From: Caecitellus pseudoparvulus
Lineage: Eukaryota > Bigyra: Bicosoecida
Assembly (NCBI GenBank): GCA_965644315.1
Contig: CBFFRQ010000069.1
Span: forward strand, 682,001 to 746,000
DNA length: 64,000 nucleotides
Direction of reading: 5' to 3'
Part shown: positions 1-10,598 of the stretch, piece after piece
How the letters are laid out: each line of letters starts with the position of its first letter
How positions within the stretch are numbered: the stretch's first letter is position 1
Position numbers and translations under genes: made by a program
Notes under the pieces: model-generated
Database searches by the model: none
Told to the model about the DNA's origin: nothing
What the model saw: only the letters and a program-made list of their open reading frames with translations

Positions 1-3000
1 CGTAGGCAAAGGGGGTGCCTGGAGGGCCCACGATGAGGAAGCGGCAGACTGCAGGCGCATCGGCGAAGGTCATGGCCAGCGTGCCCTGGGGCAAGCCGCT
101 GGCCAGTTGCTTGTGGGCCGCGCGCACCGCCTTCATCCAGGCACGGGAGGGGCGGGCGAGGCCCTTCATGGCCTGTTGCAAGGGAACGGACTTCTTGGCG
201 TCGGGGAGCCTGACGCAGAAGTCCCCTGGCGCAGGGCCCTGCACTGTGACGTGCACGCCCCCATCCGGCAAGGCATCTGACACGGCGAGGTCAGCCTGAC
301 CCGCCAGTGCCGCCCGCCACACGTCGGTCATGCGGCCCAGCAGAGCCGACGTGCCGGCGATCGCCGGTGCCCCGGGCAGGTCCTCCTCCTCCTCTTCCTC
401 CTCGTCCTCCCCTGCGCCTGCCGCGGCGGCGGGCACCTGCTGGGAGTTCATGCCGCCCGTCATGGAGTGCGACCACGCTGCCAGCACCTCGGCGTCGTCT
501 TCTGCAACGCCCAGCAGGCCGGGCCCCGCCGCAGGGCGCAGGGCAGCTGCTCGGAGCATGGCCGTGGCCTGTGTGACGAGGCCGTGGGGGAGCCTCGGGG
601 CCAGGGTCAGGAACACAGGTCCGAAGGAGCCCTGGGCTCGCTGCCTGCGCACCAGTGCGATGTAGCCACCTAAGTCAGTCACAAGAGACGGGCGCGCCCC
701 ACCAGGTCGTTGCATCATGTCCACGACGCCAGACGTGTCACTCTCCTCGGTGTCCACGCTGCCCAGTGAAATGCTGTCGGCGGTGGCCACGCTCACCTCA
801 TCGCCATGCAGCACAGGCATGCCGTCTGAGTCCAGCCCATCGCTGTGTGCGTCGCTGTCATTATCTTCGTCCTCCGACGCCACGTCAGAGCCGCTGCTCT
901 CCACTTCGCCGCTGCCCCCGCCCGTGACGACTGAGTCGTCCCCTGCTGAGAAGCTGCCGGCGGAGCCATCCGAGTCGGACTCGTAGGAAGAGTCCATCTC
1001 ATCCTCATCCATCTTCACCAGGCCGGCTGCGTCCTCCAGCGTGATTGCCCCATTCAGCCACCGCACGGCCAGCCGCCCAGTCACCAGGTCGGTGCACACC
1101 ACCTCCCCCACCAGCTCAGCACCGGGCACTCGCACAACGTCTTCGCTCCCGAGACTCGCACTGTCGGGGAATGGGCCCACCGCCGGTGTGCCAGGGGCCC
1201 GCGTGACGAAGTCCCGAGCCCAGAACTGCAGGGACGGGTGGTCGTCGATGTCCACGGCGCTGACGTCCTCCACATGACCCACTTGCTCCCCCCAACTGGC
1301 AGGCACCTCTGCGGGGCTGAAGGCCACAGCCCGTGCCGAGGTGGTCTGGGACGCTGGGCCCACTTCCCCTCCACGCCACGCGGATACGGCAATCGCGGCG
1401 TGCGGGTGGTCCGTGCCTGGCGCTGCGATGCGGGAACACCAGCAGTCGTACCGCAGTTGCTCCCGTGCTCGGGAAGCAGCCTGCTCCTCCGGGGACGCCA
1501 ACGGGTCTTCAGGAGTTCGCTGTGGCTGGGGGACGCCTAGAGACACATCGCTGGCGCAGGGCAGGGCAGCGCTTGGCTCCTGCACCTGTGCTTGCGGCAC
1601 GCCACTCTCTGCCAGGCGCTTCACAGCCTCCCACCACTTGTGCAAGTACGCCACCCGCGCACCCGCCCCAGCGAGCAGAGTTTTGGCGTACTGGCACACG
1701 TGCTCAGGCGCCGGCAGGGCCTGGGGTGCGCTTGAGTCGCTGGGCAGCCACCGCACCCGCACGGTGCCGGCAGCCTTGTCGGCGCTGAGCACGACGCCGC
1801 GCTGCCGCCGAAGCGTGCCCCCCTGGGAGCCCGGTACAATGGAGGTGGCGAGGGGGCTGCCGGGCGTGGCGCACACTTCCTCCCCTGGGAAGAACAGGCT
1901 CACCATTTGCGTGGTGGTGGTGCCCAGGCACACCCCGGGCACCCGGCTGATGCTGCCGTCTTCCCACTGCACGTCGTGCATCGTGCTGGTGAGCAGGACA
2001 GACACGGTGGCGGTGGAAAGGTCTGGGATGCCAGCCGGTGTGGGGAGGGCCGCCAAGTCGCCACAGAATACACCAGAGTGCTCGCACGTCCAGTAGACAC
2101 TGTTGTTCAGCAGGGACGATTGGAGAGTCAGGGGAGAGACTGCACTGTTGCCAAGGGGCAGCGGACTCACGCCATAGGTCGGCGTCTGCACGCCAGGTGC
2201 CGACTCGGACGGCACGCCCGTTTGTGCGGGAGAGGGCAGTGGAGGGGGGGATGCGGTGCTGGCAGGGGGGGCGGGTGGTACCGCTTGTGCCGCGTCAGCG
2301 CCCTGCTCGCCCCCACCTGCAGCAGCCAGGATTGGGCGGGTGGTCTCCCACCATCTCACAGGTGTCTTGAGCGGCAGCACAGCCACAATGCGGGCGGCAG
2401 CGTGTACGCCGGGGGCAAAGGAGCCTTCGATCCAGTGGCATGCCCGCCACACCTGTGGTGCAGCTGACACCATCATGCCAGGTGCAGGGCGCGCGCCCAT
2501 CGTGTCCGTGAGCGGTGTGGCCCAGCTGAGGTAGGGCATGTACACGACGGCCCCATCAGCGAACTGCACCACGCCCCCAAAGCGGTTGCTCTGGTCTTCA
2601 TGGTTGTCGCTGGCCTCCTTGCCCAGCCCATGCTCGGCGTGCAGCACCCACGCGGTGGCGACGTGGGGCGCACACGTCGCCAGGAAGGACGCGTCCACAA
2701 GGCCCAGCTTGTGGGGGTCGTGCTGCCAGCTGACCAGCAGTGCCTGCTGCACCGCCAACACCTTGCCCATCATGCCACCTGCGGAGGGGACAGAGGTGGT
2801 GGTCAGAACTTGACGCCTGGCTCCCTTGCAGGCGTGGGCAAGTGCTGCTCACCTTGGGAAGGCGTCCTGCGGCGGTCAAGAACCACATCCCCCACTGTGA
2901 AGACTCGATCAATGAGGCGAAGCTTGCCTTTGGGCACCTCGATCCTAACGCCGTCGGAGGCTGCAACGTCAACCTCATCATCGTCCGCATCATCCTCTGG

Positions 3001-3174
3001 CGCGCCTTTCACCACCGCTAGTACCTCTGTGGGGCGAGCACAGGACGGAGGCTGCGTTTCGAGGGTGTTTCGCCGGTGTGCTCTCGCCTGCTTCTCACCG
3101 GCGTCTGGAATGAAGACAAGGTCATCCACCTCCACAGCACCACTCCCATACTTCTCCAAAGCCAAGTAGTCCAT
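1..3174 (-). CDS. UBE2O/UBC23-24-type E2/E3 hybrid ubiquitin-conjugating enzyme, 3' end cut by window edge
   Basis: Partial gene; the C-terminal catalytic core lies beyond base 1. Exon 1 is 3174-2853 and exon 2 runs from 2778 to the edge, separated by a 74-nt GTGAGC...CAG intron. The start ATG (MDYLALEK) opens a region with the E-D-D-L-V-like and V-G-D-V-V elements of the beta-rich conserved regions of UBE2O. A long acidic Ser/Asp/Glu stretch (about 750-1010) follows. The last visible residues (ASGLPQGTLAMTF, then FLIVGPPGTPF) match the start of the UBE2O UBC fold, where the human protein has LPDGI and ALI.GPTRTPYED. About 1030 residues are visible before the E2 core, close to the family's usual 1100-1300 total. 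The family monoubiquitinates orphan and nuclear proteins without a separate E3; the plant members include PHO2/UBC24. The active-site Cys is outside the window. Family assignment is fairly firm, but orthology within it is not resolved. Confidence 0.75.
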
Positions 3175-3345
3175 GGTAGCTGTTCGTGCCGGTCACACGC
3201 CTGTGCCGCGAGGCGCTGTCGTACCAAGCAACTTGCCTGGCCTGGCCTCAGCACGCGATGCCTGCCCTGCGACTGTTGCAAGCGCAGCGAGAACAGGACA
3301 GAGGAATGTGGATTTGTGTAGACGTCGGCATGGAGGGAGCCCGCC

Positions 3346-5037
3346 TCAGGGCTTGATCCACCCCCCCTCCACGACGTGTTGCAGGCGGTACTTGGCAGCC
3401 ACCCTCAGGAGGATGTCCCGGGCCAGGGAGGCGTCCGAAGCGGTGCTGGACAGGTCATACATCGTGCCCATGTTCCCCACGATGGCTCTATTGCTGCCTA
3501 TGTGAGCAGGGGCGTTGGAGGCCAGCAGCGCGTTCCCTGCGGCCAGCCCCTTCCACAGCTGCCCGCTCAGCACATCGGCGGCCAAGGCGGCGCACGCAGC
3601 GGACGAACGGAGGACAACGGCAGGCCCCGTGCCTGGGCCGACATGCCCTCCACCCCACACATCCGAGCCCGCTGGCTCAGCAGAGTCTGTGTGCTGCGTC
3701 GCGACGCCAATGACGCGCGTTTCTGCCTCGGCAGCCGCCGTAGCCGCCAGGTCTGCACTGCCCTGCAGCATGGCCATGAGGCTGTCAGAGTGCAGCACTG
3801 CCGCTTCCACGCTGCTGCGCATCACAGAGGGCGTCTCATCCTCCGTCGGTGCCGCTGCACGCCCCAAGCACTCCACCAGCTGCTGGGCGTCCGTTGCCCC
3901 TGTCACATTGCCCACCATGCAGAACACACGCAGCAGCGCAGTGGCACAGGCCAGCGCCCCGTGGGCAGCCACGCTCGCAGGAACAGCGCCCTTCCATCCC
4001 TCCTGTGGCGCAGACGCGTCGGCTCGCCACAGCTCCTTCACCCCCGCCTCACACACGAAGGCCGCGCTGGGCACGATGCGGGGCGTGGCAGCGGGGGGCG
4101 TGTCGCCGGTGCCCGACTCCTGCACCAGCAACGCGTGCTGCTGCATCCAGATGCGGGCGATGTGCAGCCTGGTCTTGACGCGGCTCGCGATGGCCACGCT
4201 GGGCGGCAGGCAGCGGAAGGCGGCCGTGAGGGACGGATGAGGCGACGCCCCACCCGCCAGAGCGGCAGGGGTGCTGGCGGCCAGGAAGCGCTGCAAGTTC
4301 AGGCACGGCGCAGGGGCTGTGCAGCCCGTGCCTTCCCGCATGGCCACCTCGTCCTGCACGGCTGCCGCGGTCAGCAGAGCAGGCAGCCCCACCACTGGCT
4401 TGGCCAGGTCCCCACCCCCCCACTCTGCCGCTGCCGTGGCGGGCTCGGTCTCCAGCGTGTCAGGGGAGGCTCCCAGCAGGCCAACCGACTTCAGCAGTGC
4501 CAGGGCATCCGCCCACTTGTCCTGCGCGACAGCGGCTAGCAGGCGCAGGTGCAGGGAAGCAGTGGGCGGCACCTCGGCCCACCGCCCCAGAGCGCACAGG
4601 TGCCCCGGAGGCAAGGAGTCGTCCTCAGACGGCAACGGCACATCTGCGGTCGCCAGAAACCTGTGGGCCGCCTGGTCGATGGAGTTTGTGCCGGCAGCAT
4701 TGAGGTACAGCACTGGGTGAGCCACCTCTTGCGGGGGCGTTGGCCTGTCGGCGCCGCCTGCCCCCCGGCGAGTGGGGGCGTCGGGGACTGGCACAGACGC
4801 AGTAGCTGCTGCACTGGCTTCGTGGAATGGGTTGCTGCTGGAGTCTGCCCTGGAACCTGCAGACGGGAGAGTGGTGGGTGCTGGCGGGGTGAGGCGCTGT
4901 CGCAGCCCGTGGGGCAAATGCCTTACCTCTGTCGAAAGAAAGCGAGGAAGAGGGGAGTGAGTGCATGCACGAACGGTGTGTGTGCAAGCATGTGTTCGCA
5001 CGATTCCTGGCTCGCCTTACCTGGTGGGGGCAGCCAT
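3346..5037 (-). CDS. TRAPPC12-like trafficking protein
   Basis: The model has three coding exons: 5037-5021 (ATGGCTGCCCCCACCAG), a 2-nt exon 4928-4927 (AG), and 4856-3346. Introns are 92 and 70 nt. Total 1530 nt, 509 residues. The large exon has no in-frame ATG near its start, so an upstream exon is required, and only inclusion of the 2-nt exon restores frame. Recognition rests on the C-terminus (GNMGTMYDLSSTASDASLA, then LLRVAAKY), which aligns with the TRAPPC12 ending of the type NLTTMYELESS...LL..V, and on an N-terminal NPF-containing leader followed by a helical, Ala/Leu-rich solenoid. TRAPPC12 is a subunit of the TRAPPIII Rab-GEF tethering complex at the Golgi. The middle is divergent and no TPR motif is obvious by eye, so another alpha-solenoid trafficking protein remains possible. 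Confidence 0.5.
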
Positions 5038-5234
5038 GCCTGGAGCTGTAGGTGGTGCAGACCAGTTTCCGCAGACACAGTCAAACTGCTTGCCTCCCCT
5101 TCAGAGAGCGGGCTGTGCTCCTGGAGCAAGCAGCCTTGGATTAAGCATGCATTCAAAGACAGAGAGGAGCGAGTTCCATGCAAGGGGAGCTTGTGTTTTG
5201 CCCCAGGCCTGCAGTAGCCGAAACGTGGCTGGCC

Positions 5235-6067
5235 TCACGCAGCGGGGGCTACGTGCACCCACACTTCGTTGTGTCGGTTGAAGAGGGTGAAGGGGCTGTC
5301 ATACTGCGCCCACACCTGCTCAAAGGCGTCTGGCACCACATCGTACCCCGCCTCGGCCACTGCCTTCAGCAGCGCCACTGTGGTGGTCTGGAATTCGGCC
5401 TCTGTCGCGAAGCCACCGAAGCCAGTGGTAGCCACGAGCAAGTTCTTCATGGGCGTGATGCCCACCACTGGAGAGGTGGGGATGGAGTCCTTGTTGTTGA
5501 ACAGAGACGCTGGGACGAAGAAGTCGTTGAACCAGCCTTCCTCGCCGTTCGGGCGCATGAGCACTGGCGCAGTCATGGGGATCTTGCGCCCGGCGCTGTT
5601 TTCGCCAGAAATGAAGTCAAAGTTCTCCTGAAACCCCTGAGTCTCCGCATCGCGGAAGGTAGAGTTGGCGATGTTGGCTTGCGTCCAGAATTGGGGGTGC
5701 TGCGGCAGCCAGGGAAGGGGTGCTTCGTGCGTGGTGCGCAGGGTAAATTTCATCCGCACCCACGCCAGCATGCCACTCACTGCCGGATCTGCACCGTACT
5801 GGCGAACTTCCACCTGGATCCCAGTGCTAGAATTAAAGCGCTTCACGAGATTGAAGCAGGGGGTTTCCAGCTGCGCAGCGGGGGGGAGAGGTGTGGTGCA
5901 GGGTGCTCGCTGACGTCACTGCTGGCAGCTGAGGCTGGCGGCAGCGGTCGTGCACAACGCTGACGCACCTTGTTCACACCGAACTGGTGGCAAGGAGGGT
6001 CACCTGGTGCTGCATGTACGCTGCAGGCAGCAGCCGCTGCGAGCAAGAAAGCTGCGCTGCTGCGCAT
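5235..6067 (-). CDS. SOUL-family heme-binding-like protein, secretory
   Basis: Exon 1 is 6067-5969 and exon 2 is 5870-5235, with a 92-nt GTGCGT...GCGCAG intron; 244 residues. Exon 1 encodes a clear signal peptide (MRSSAAFLLAAAAACSVHA). The mature part contains the SOUL/HEBP signature: a V.VRQY strand near the start, the KIPMTAPVL motif in the middle, FFVPASL, and an EV.FQTT-like helix region. Length fits the SOUL domain (about 190 residues) plus the leader. Family members bind heme or tetrapyrroles loosely, and algal members are often plastid or eyespot associated; the leader suggests the secretory route or a complex plastid. Heme binding is not shown by the sequence. Confidence 0.8.
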
Positions 6068-6258
6068 GTTTATTTGAGGTTGGCGTGGTCAAGAAGCGAC
6101 GTCAGCCCAAACGGCGACAACGGCTTGCAGTGCAGGGAAGCTGCGCTGGAGGCAGGAGTGTAAACTGCATTGCTCAGTAAATCCAGACACGTTTGAAATA
6201 CCGTTTGATGGAGAGTGCGATGTCACTGCGCCCCTTCCTGGCGCCTCAGCGTGGGGCC

Positions 6259-9200
6259 TCAAGCCTTCCCCGCCCGTCCTCGGCCACGACCACGACGAGA
6301 GAGCAGCTGGTTGCGCTTGTTCGCGCCGCCCCCGTACGTGACGATGCTCTGGCGAATCATGCGCCCCTTGCGCTTTTCGTGGCGGGCCTTGCGCGCCGCC
6401 TCCTCAGCTGCAGCTGCCGCCTCTTCCTCCGTCATGCGCTCAGCCTTGGCGGCCTGCTGGGCAGCCTCCTTCTCCCGCTCCGCCTTGGCTTGCCGCATGC
6501 GATCGAAGAACGCCACTTCGCGCTCCCCCACGCCCCCATCTGCGCCCATGCCTGGCAGCGCCTGCAACACATCCTCGTCTTCACCAGCATCCTCGGAGTC
6601 ACTGCCCTCACCCGGCGTGGCCTCAGCAGGCGTGGCCTCTGCAGCCGTTCCTTCAGCAGGTGCACTGGAAGCCTCTGACGTGGGTGTGGATGGTGCACTG
6701 CCCTCTGCATCGGGGCTAGGAGCCGCGGAGGCCAGGCCTGGGGGGGCACGCTTGCCGGGCAGGCCAGGCGGCGCCTTGCGCCCGCCACTGCTCCCGCCAA
6801 TGGCGGCCAGCCCACCAGCTGAGGTGCTGGCTCGGCCTGGCAGGACCTGCCGAGTGCTCTTGGCTTGGCCAGGGGGCGTACCGCGCACCATGCTGGCGCG
6901 GCCGGCGGTGCCCGGCACCACAAACTCCGGCCGCCCCCGCCCCCCGGCGCCGGTGCTGCAGGCAGCAGCCAAGAGCGATGGGCCCACTGGTGGGCCCACC
7001 TCTGCCTCACTCAGCTCGCGTGCACCCACGTGCCGCAGCGCTGCCTGGCAGGCTTGCAAGGCGGTGGCGTGGGCGAGCTCAGCCAGCAGGGTGGCCTTGG
7101 ACAGAGCCAGGCGGGCACTGTGAGCCACGTGCATGGCTGGACGGGACACCTTGGCCAAGCCAGGGGGGGGCACTCGTCCCTGGCGGGCGGCCCCCGGTCC
7201 AGGTGCGGCAGCCACGCCTGGGGGGGCAGTGGGCACTGCCCCTCGGGGGGGGGCAGGGGGCGGGCGCTTGCCGCTGCTGTACGAGCGCTGCATGCTGCCC
7301 GAGCGGGCGGTGGCAGGCCGTGCGCCGTCCCCCGACACATACTTCCCAGCTGTGAAGATGACACTGTCGTTGCGCCCGCGCCCGCCGCCGGCGCCCGTGC
7401 CGCCCTGCCCAGCCCACACCTGGGCATCCACCACCGCTGCGCTGAGGGCGTCAGGCTGGCGGGAGGTGCGGCGCTGGGCCGTCACGGCTGCCAGCGGCGT
7501 CGTGTCCTCAGGCACAGACCCGGCGTCAGAGCCGTTAGCGGCGAGGAAGTACTTGCGCGTGAGGGCCGCCCCCCCGCCGCCTGCGCCAGTGCCGTCCATG
7601 TCCAGGCTGCCCAGGCGGCCGCCGGTGGAGAGGGAAGACATGGCCCGCCCCGAGCGGGTGGAGAAGGTGGAGGCCTTGCGCGTGAGGGAGTCCCGCCCGC
7701 CCTCCCCATCCAGGGCCTCCAGGATGGCGCTCTCCTCTGCGCCCAAGTCGTTGGCTGCACGCCACTGCTTCACAGACGCGGGCTCCGTCGTGATGCGGCT
7801 GCCCATGGCGGTGATGTGGGTCCAGTACACTTCCCCCTCCTCCGTCATGCCCTCCTCCCAGCCCAGGGGCAGGTACGCCTCGGGGTAGAACAGCTCCAAG
7901 CGCAGGCGCAGGTACCCCACCAACAGGCCGCCCTGCCCCCCCGCTCGCTGGTGGGCTGACCCCTGCGGGACGCCGCTCAGCACAGGCCACCAGCGATCAC
8001 ACCGCAGGCCGTGGCTGGTCAGGACGGTGCTGGCGTCCCCGAACAGCGTGCTCCAGCGGATGAGCACGTGGCCGAACTCCGCAGCTCCCAGGCGCTGCTT
8101 CATGCGCACGTCCACTCGCAGGCCAGCTGCATGGGCCATGTCGCCGCCGCCCTCCACGGCATCTGGATACCGCAGCCAGAAAATGGGCTGCCCGCCCTCG
8201 TCCAGGTACGGGTCCCCCACCTGGCGCAACTTGTGCTCGGCCAGCGCGACGGTGGGCTCAGCCTCAGACCTGGTCACGGAGTGGCTGCGGGAGGTGGGCG
8301 AGGAGGCAGGGGAGGAGGTGCCCCCCCCCAGCGCCGCCGCTGCCGCCACTTCCAGGCTGTCCGCCCCCCCCGCGCCCTCCGTCGCCCACGTCTGGCTGCG
8401 GCGGCCGGCAGTGGCGCGGGAGCTAGCGGCAGGCAGGCGGGGTTCCAGCACCGCAGACATGACCCCAGATCGCGCAGGCGCGATGGGCAGGACGTGTGCC
8501 TTGGCCAGGCTCACCGCGGAGGCGCCTGCCCGCCGCCGCACCATGGGCCCATACTGCAACAGGGCAGCCTCTGAGTCCTTGGCATCCACGAGGTTGGGGG
8601 GGTGCCGGGGCAGGGCGTCGCGCCAGTGGCTGGCTGCAGCCTCTGATGCCTCGGTGATGTGGCTCAGGAACCGCTTCTCCCGCCCCGCGGCGTGCAGGAC
8701 AGAGGAAGCCCCCCCCCGAGCAGGGGCGGCGGGGGTGGGCCCACCCCCGCCGCCCCCGCGCCCGACGATGGAGGGCAGTGTGGCGTGCCCACCCCCGCCC
8801 TCGCCACTGCGGCTGAGGCCCACCTCCTCCAGCGCTGTCTCCTCAGGGTCCCCCCGCGCCACAGTCACGCCCTGCGCCTTGAAGAACACCGCCTCGAACC
8901 ACTCCGGGTCAGCACCGGCGCCCCCCCGCACCCGGGTCTTGAACTTACTCGCCCCCGTCAAGTACGAGCCGTCTCGCGCCGTGAGGCAAGCCCGCACGTA
9001 GGGGTTCTGCGGCGGCTGCCCGTCCTCGCCCCGCAGCTCCTTGCCGCCCACCACGTGCAGCACTGCGCCCAGCGGCTGCGGGTCAAGCGGCGGGCCAGGG
9101 TAGTAGTACACCAGCAGGCGCAGGTCGCCTTGGGCAGGGCCCACCTGCCGCCTCCGGGCATCTGCACGGGTAGTGATGCGGAACCACTGGTCTGCGTAGC

Positions 9201-9600
9201 GCTCTGGACCGCCAGGCGGCGTGTCTGCGTTGGCTGCGTCCACAGCCTCCACCAGCGTTTCCAGCGGCACCAGCACCTGACCAAGCCAAGTGTGTGACGA
9301 CGACACGCTGGGCGTCCAGTCCTTGACCTTGATTTGCAGGGCGCTGCACTCTTCGATGGGGTGTGTCAGGCCGAAGGCGAAGACTTCGTCCCACTGCGGC
9401 TCCCGCGTGTCGGCCAGCGTGGCTGTTTGTTTGGCTTCACTGCGCACCTGCTTGCCCTTGGCGTCGAGCGGGACAAGAGACAAGTACGGGTTGCGCCCGC
9501 CGCTGGTGGGGCCTTTGGACCCGCGTAAGTTGCGCGCCTGCACCACCCCCACGATGAGCACACCACCTCCATACAGCTCGAAGCGCTGGGCTGGCGTCAT
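6259..9600 (-). CDS. Multi-C2, WW-domain protein with basic coiled-coil tail
   Basis: Single-exon frame of 1113 residues. The upstream in-frame codon at 9618 is TTG, so the ATG at 9600 (MTPAQRFELYGG) is the likely start. The first C2 domain covers about residues 5-105 (VLIVGVVQARNLRG..., then EPQWDEVFAFGL). A second C2-like unit covers about 150-240 (LRLLVYYYPGP, NPYVRACL, DPEWFEAVFF). A third C2-like stretch at about 470-570 runs directly into a WW domain at about 575-605 (LPLGWEEGMTEEGEVYW, then a second W after ITTEPASV). A Gly/Pro/Ala-rich disordered region follows, then an acidic segment and a Glu/Ala/Arg coiled coil ending in RRGRGRGRAGKA. C2 domains usually bind membranes with or without calcium and WW domains bind Pro-rich ligands; a membrane adaptor is my inference. 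I do not recognise an ortholog. Confidence 0.75.
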   Translation of the reverse strand: MTPAQRFELYGGGVLIVGVVQARNLRGSKGPTSGGRNPYLSLVPLDAKGKQVRSEAKQTATLADTREPQWDEVFAFGLTHPIEECSALQIKVKDWTPSVSSSHTWLGQVLVPLETLVEAVDAANADTPPGGPERYADQWFRITTRADARRRQVGPAQGDLRLLVYYYPGPPLDPQPLGAVLHVVGGKELRGEDGQPPQNPYVRACLTARDGSYLTGASKFKTRVRGGAGADPEWFEAVFFKAQGVTVARGDPEETALEEVGLSRSGEGGGGHATLPSIVGRGGGGGGPTPAAPARGGASSVLHAAGREKRFLSHITEASEAAASHWRDALPRHPPNLVDAKDSEAALLQYGPMVRRRAGASAVSLAKAHVLPIAPARSGVMSAVLEPRLPAASSRATAGRRSQTWATEGAGGADSLEVAAAAALGGGTSSPASSPTSRSHSVTRSEAEPTVALAEHKLRQVGDPYLDEGGQPIFWLRYPDAVEGGGDMAHAAGLRVDVRMKQRLGAAEFGHVLIRWSTLFGDASTVLTSHGLRCDRWWPVLSGVPQGSAHQRAGGQGGLLVGYLRLRLELFYPEAYLPLGWEEGMTEEGEVYWTHITAMGSRITTEPASVKQWRAANDLGAEESAILEALDGEGGRDSLTRKASTFSTRSGRAMSSLSTGGRLGSLDMDGTGAGGGGAALTRKYFLAANGSDAGSVPEDTTPLAAVTAQRRTSRQPDALSAAVVDAQVWAGQGGTGAGGGRGRNDSVIFTAGKYVSGDGARPATARSGSMQRSYSSGKRPPPAPPRGAVPTAPPGVAAAPGPGAARQGRVPPPGLAKVSRPAMHVAHSARLALSKATLLAELAHATALQACQAALRHVGARELSEAEVGPPVGPSLLAAACSTGAGGRGRPEFVVPGTAGRASMVRGTPPGQAKSTRQVLPGRASTSAGGLAAIGGSSGGRKAPPGLPGKRAPPGLASAAPSPDAEGSAPSTPTSEASSAPAEGTAAEATPAEATPGEGSDSEDAGEDEDVLQALPGMGADGGVGEREVAFFDRMRQAKAEREKEAAQQAAKAERMTEEEAAAAAEEAARKARHEKRKGRMIRQSIVTYGGGANKRNQLLSRRGRGRGRAGKA

Positions 9601-10598
9601 GGACGTCACGCGGCGCAAGATACTTCGGCAGGCGTCGCCTGCGATGTCTGTGCATCAAATTGGCAAAGGGCAAGTGTGAGCGAGGCTTCCACAGGGAGCA
9701 AGCAGCGCCCATGGCGCACAAACGACACTACCAGTGCAGGTCTCCCGCGCCAACACGGAAGGCCGCCCCTGGTCGACTTGGCGTGGCAGCGCAGGGAACC
9801 CGCATGCTCCGCCGCTGAGTTTCACATGGCCACGGCCAGCACGCCGCCTGCACTCACAGGAATCTGGGCCTTCCGTCCGCCCGCTGCGCCGTTTCCAGTC
9901 AGTGCTGGTAGGGGCAGCAGAAGCCAGGCGGGGTCTCCGCGAAAGAGACTGAGCCATGGCGCCGCTGAGGGAAGCCGCGTGGTAGCTGCGGAAGTAGCTC
10001 TGTGATGCTTGGCCAAGGCCACGCAGGCAGTAGCGTCCCCTTCAGGCGGCTCGGCACCTCCGCACACACTGGCGGCGAGAGAAGGAAGGAGGTGGCGTGT
10101 CCCTTCCCTGTCTCCCTCGGTGTGGCAGGCAGGCTTGTGTGTGTGCCGTGGTTGCTTCCCACGTGCCGCTGCTGTGCCGCTGGTTGTGTCCGGAACCCGC
10201 TGAGAATATGCAGTGATTGCGAGGTACAAGTGCAGCTGACGGCAAGGTCAAGGGCATGGCCCCAGATGGCTAAGTGACGTCGAATCCGCCAGGTTGCAGG
10301 GAGTCAAATTGTGTCCCACGTGCCGTGCATGCACGGACTCCGCAGCCCCGGCAACGAGGGCTGGCATGCCGGCGAGGTCCACGCACAGCACAGGGACGTG
10401 CGTCGTGTCTCCGCAATTTCACACCCCACACAAAAGCCAGAGGTGAAGGACCGATGTAGGGAAGCGCCCACACTGTGGTTGGTGGGTTTCCGCCCCTGGT
10501 CGTAAAAATCGCGGCCGCCTGCAGCCGTGACGAGGTCGCGCCGTGTGCACGGCAACAGCGTTACACAGCCGTTTCGCCCGGTCTGGTCGGAGTGCAGG
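9601..10598. other. Divergent intergenic region, no gene recognised
   Basis: About 1 kb separates the start codons of the C2/WW protein (-) and the TIPE-RGS protein (+), which point away from each other. It should hold both promoters and 5' leaders. Short open frames occur on both strands but none has family features, and at this GC content stop-free stretches are common. No TATA box, repeat or RNA gene was recognised. Confidence 0.5.

Noticed and set aside
8027-9001. Long plus-strand open frame opposite the C2/WW gene
   Set aside because: At this GC content stop codons are rare and the frame simply mirrors the opposite-strand gene; it has no domain features. Many other antisense frames (for example 16361-17467, 40040-40954, 41206-42183) were dropped for the same reason.
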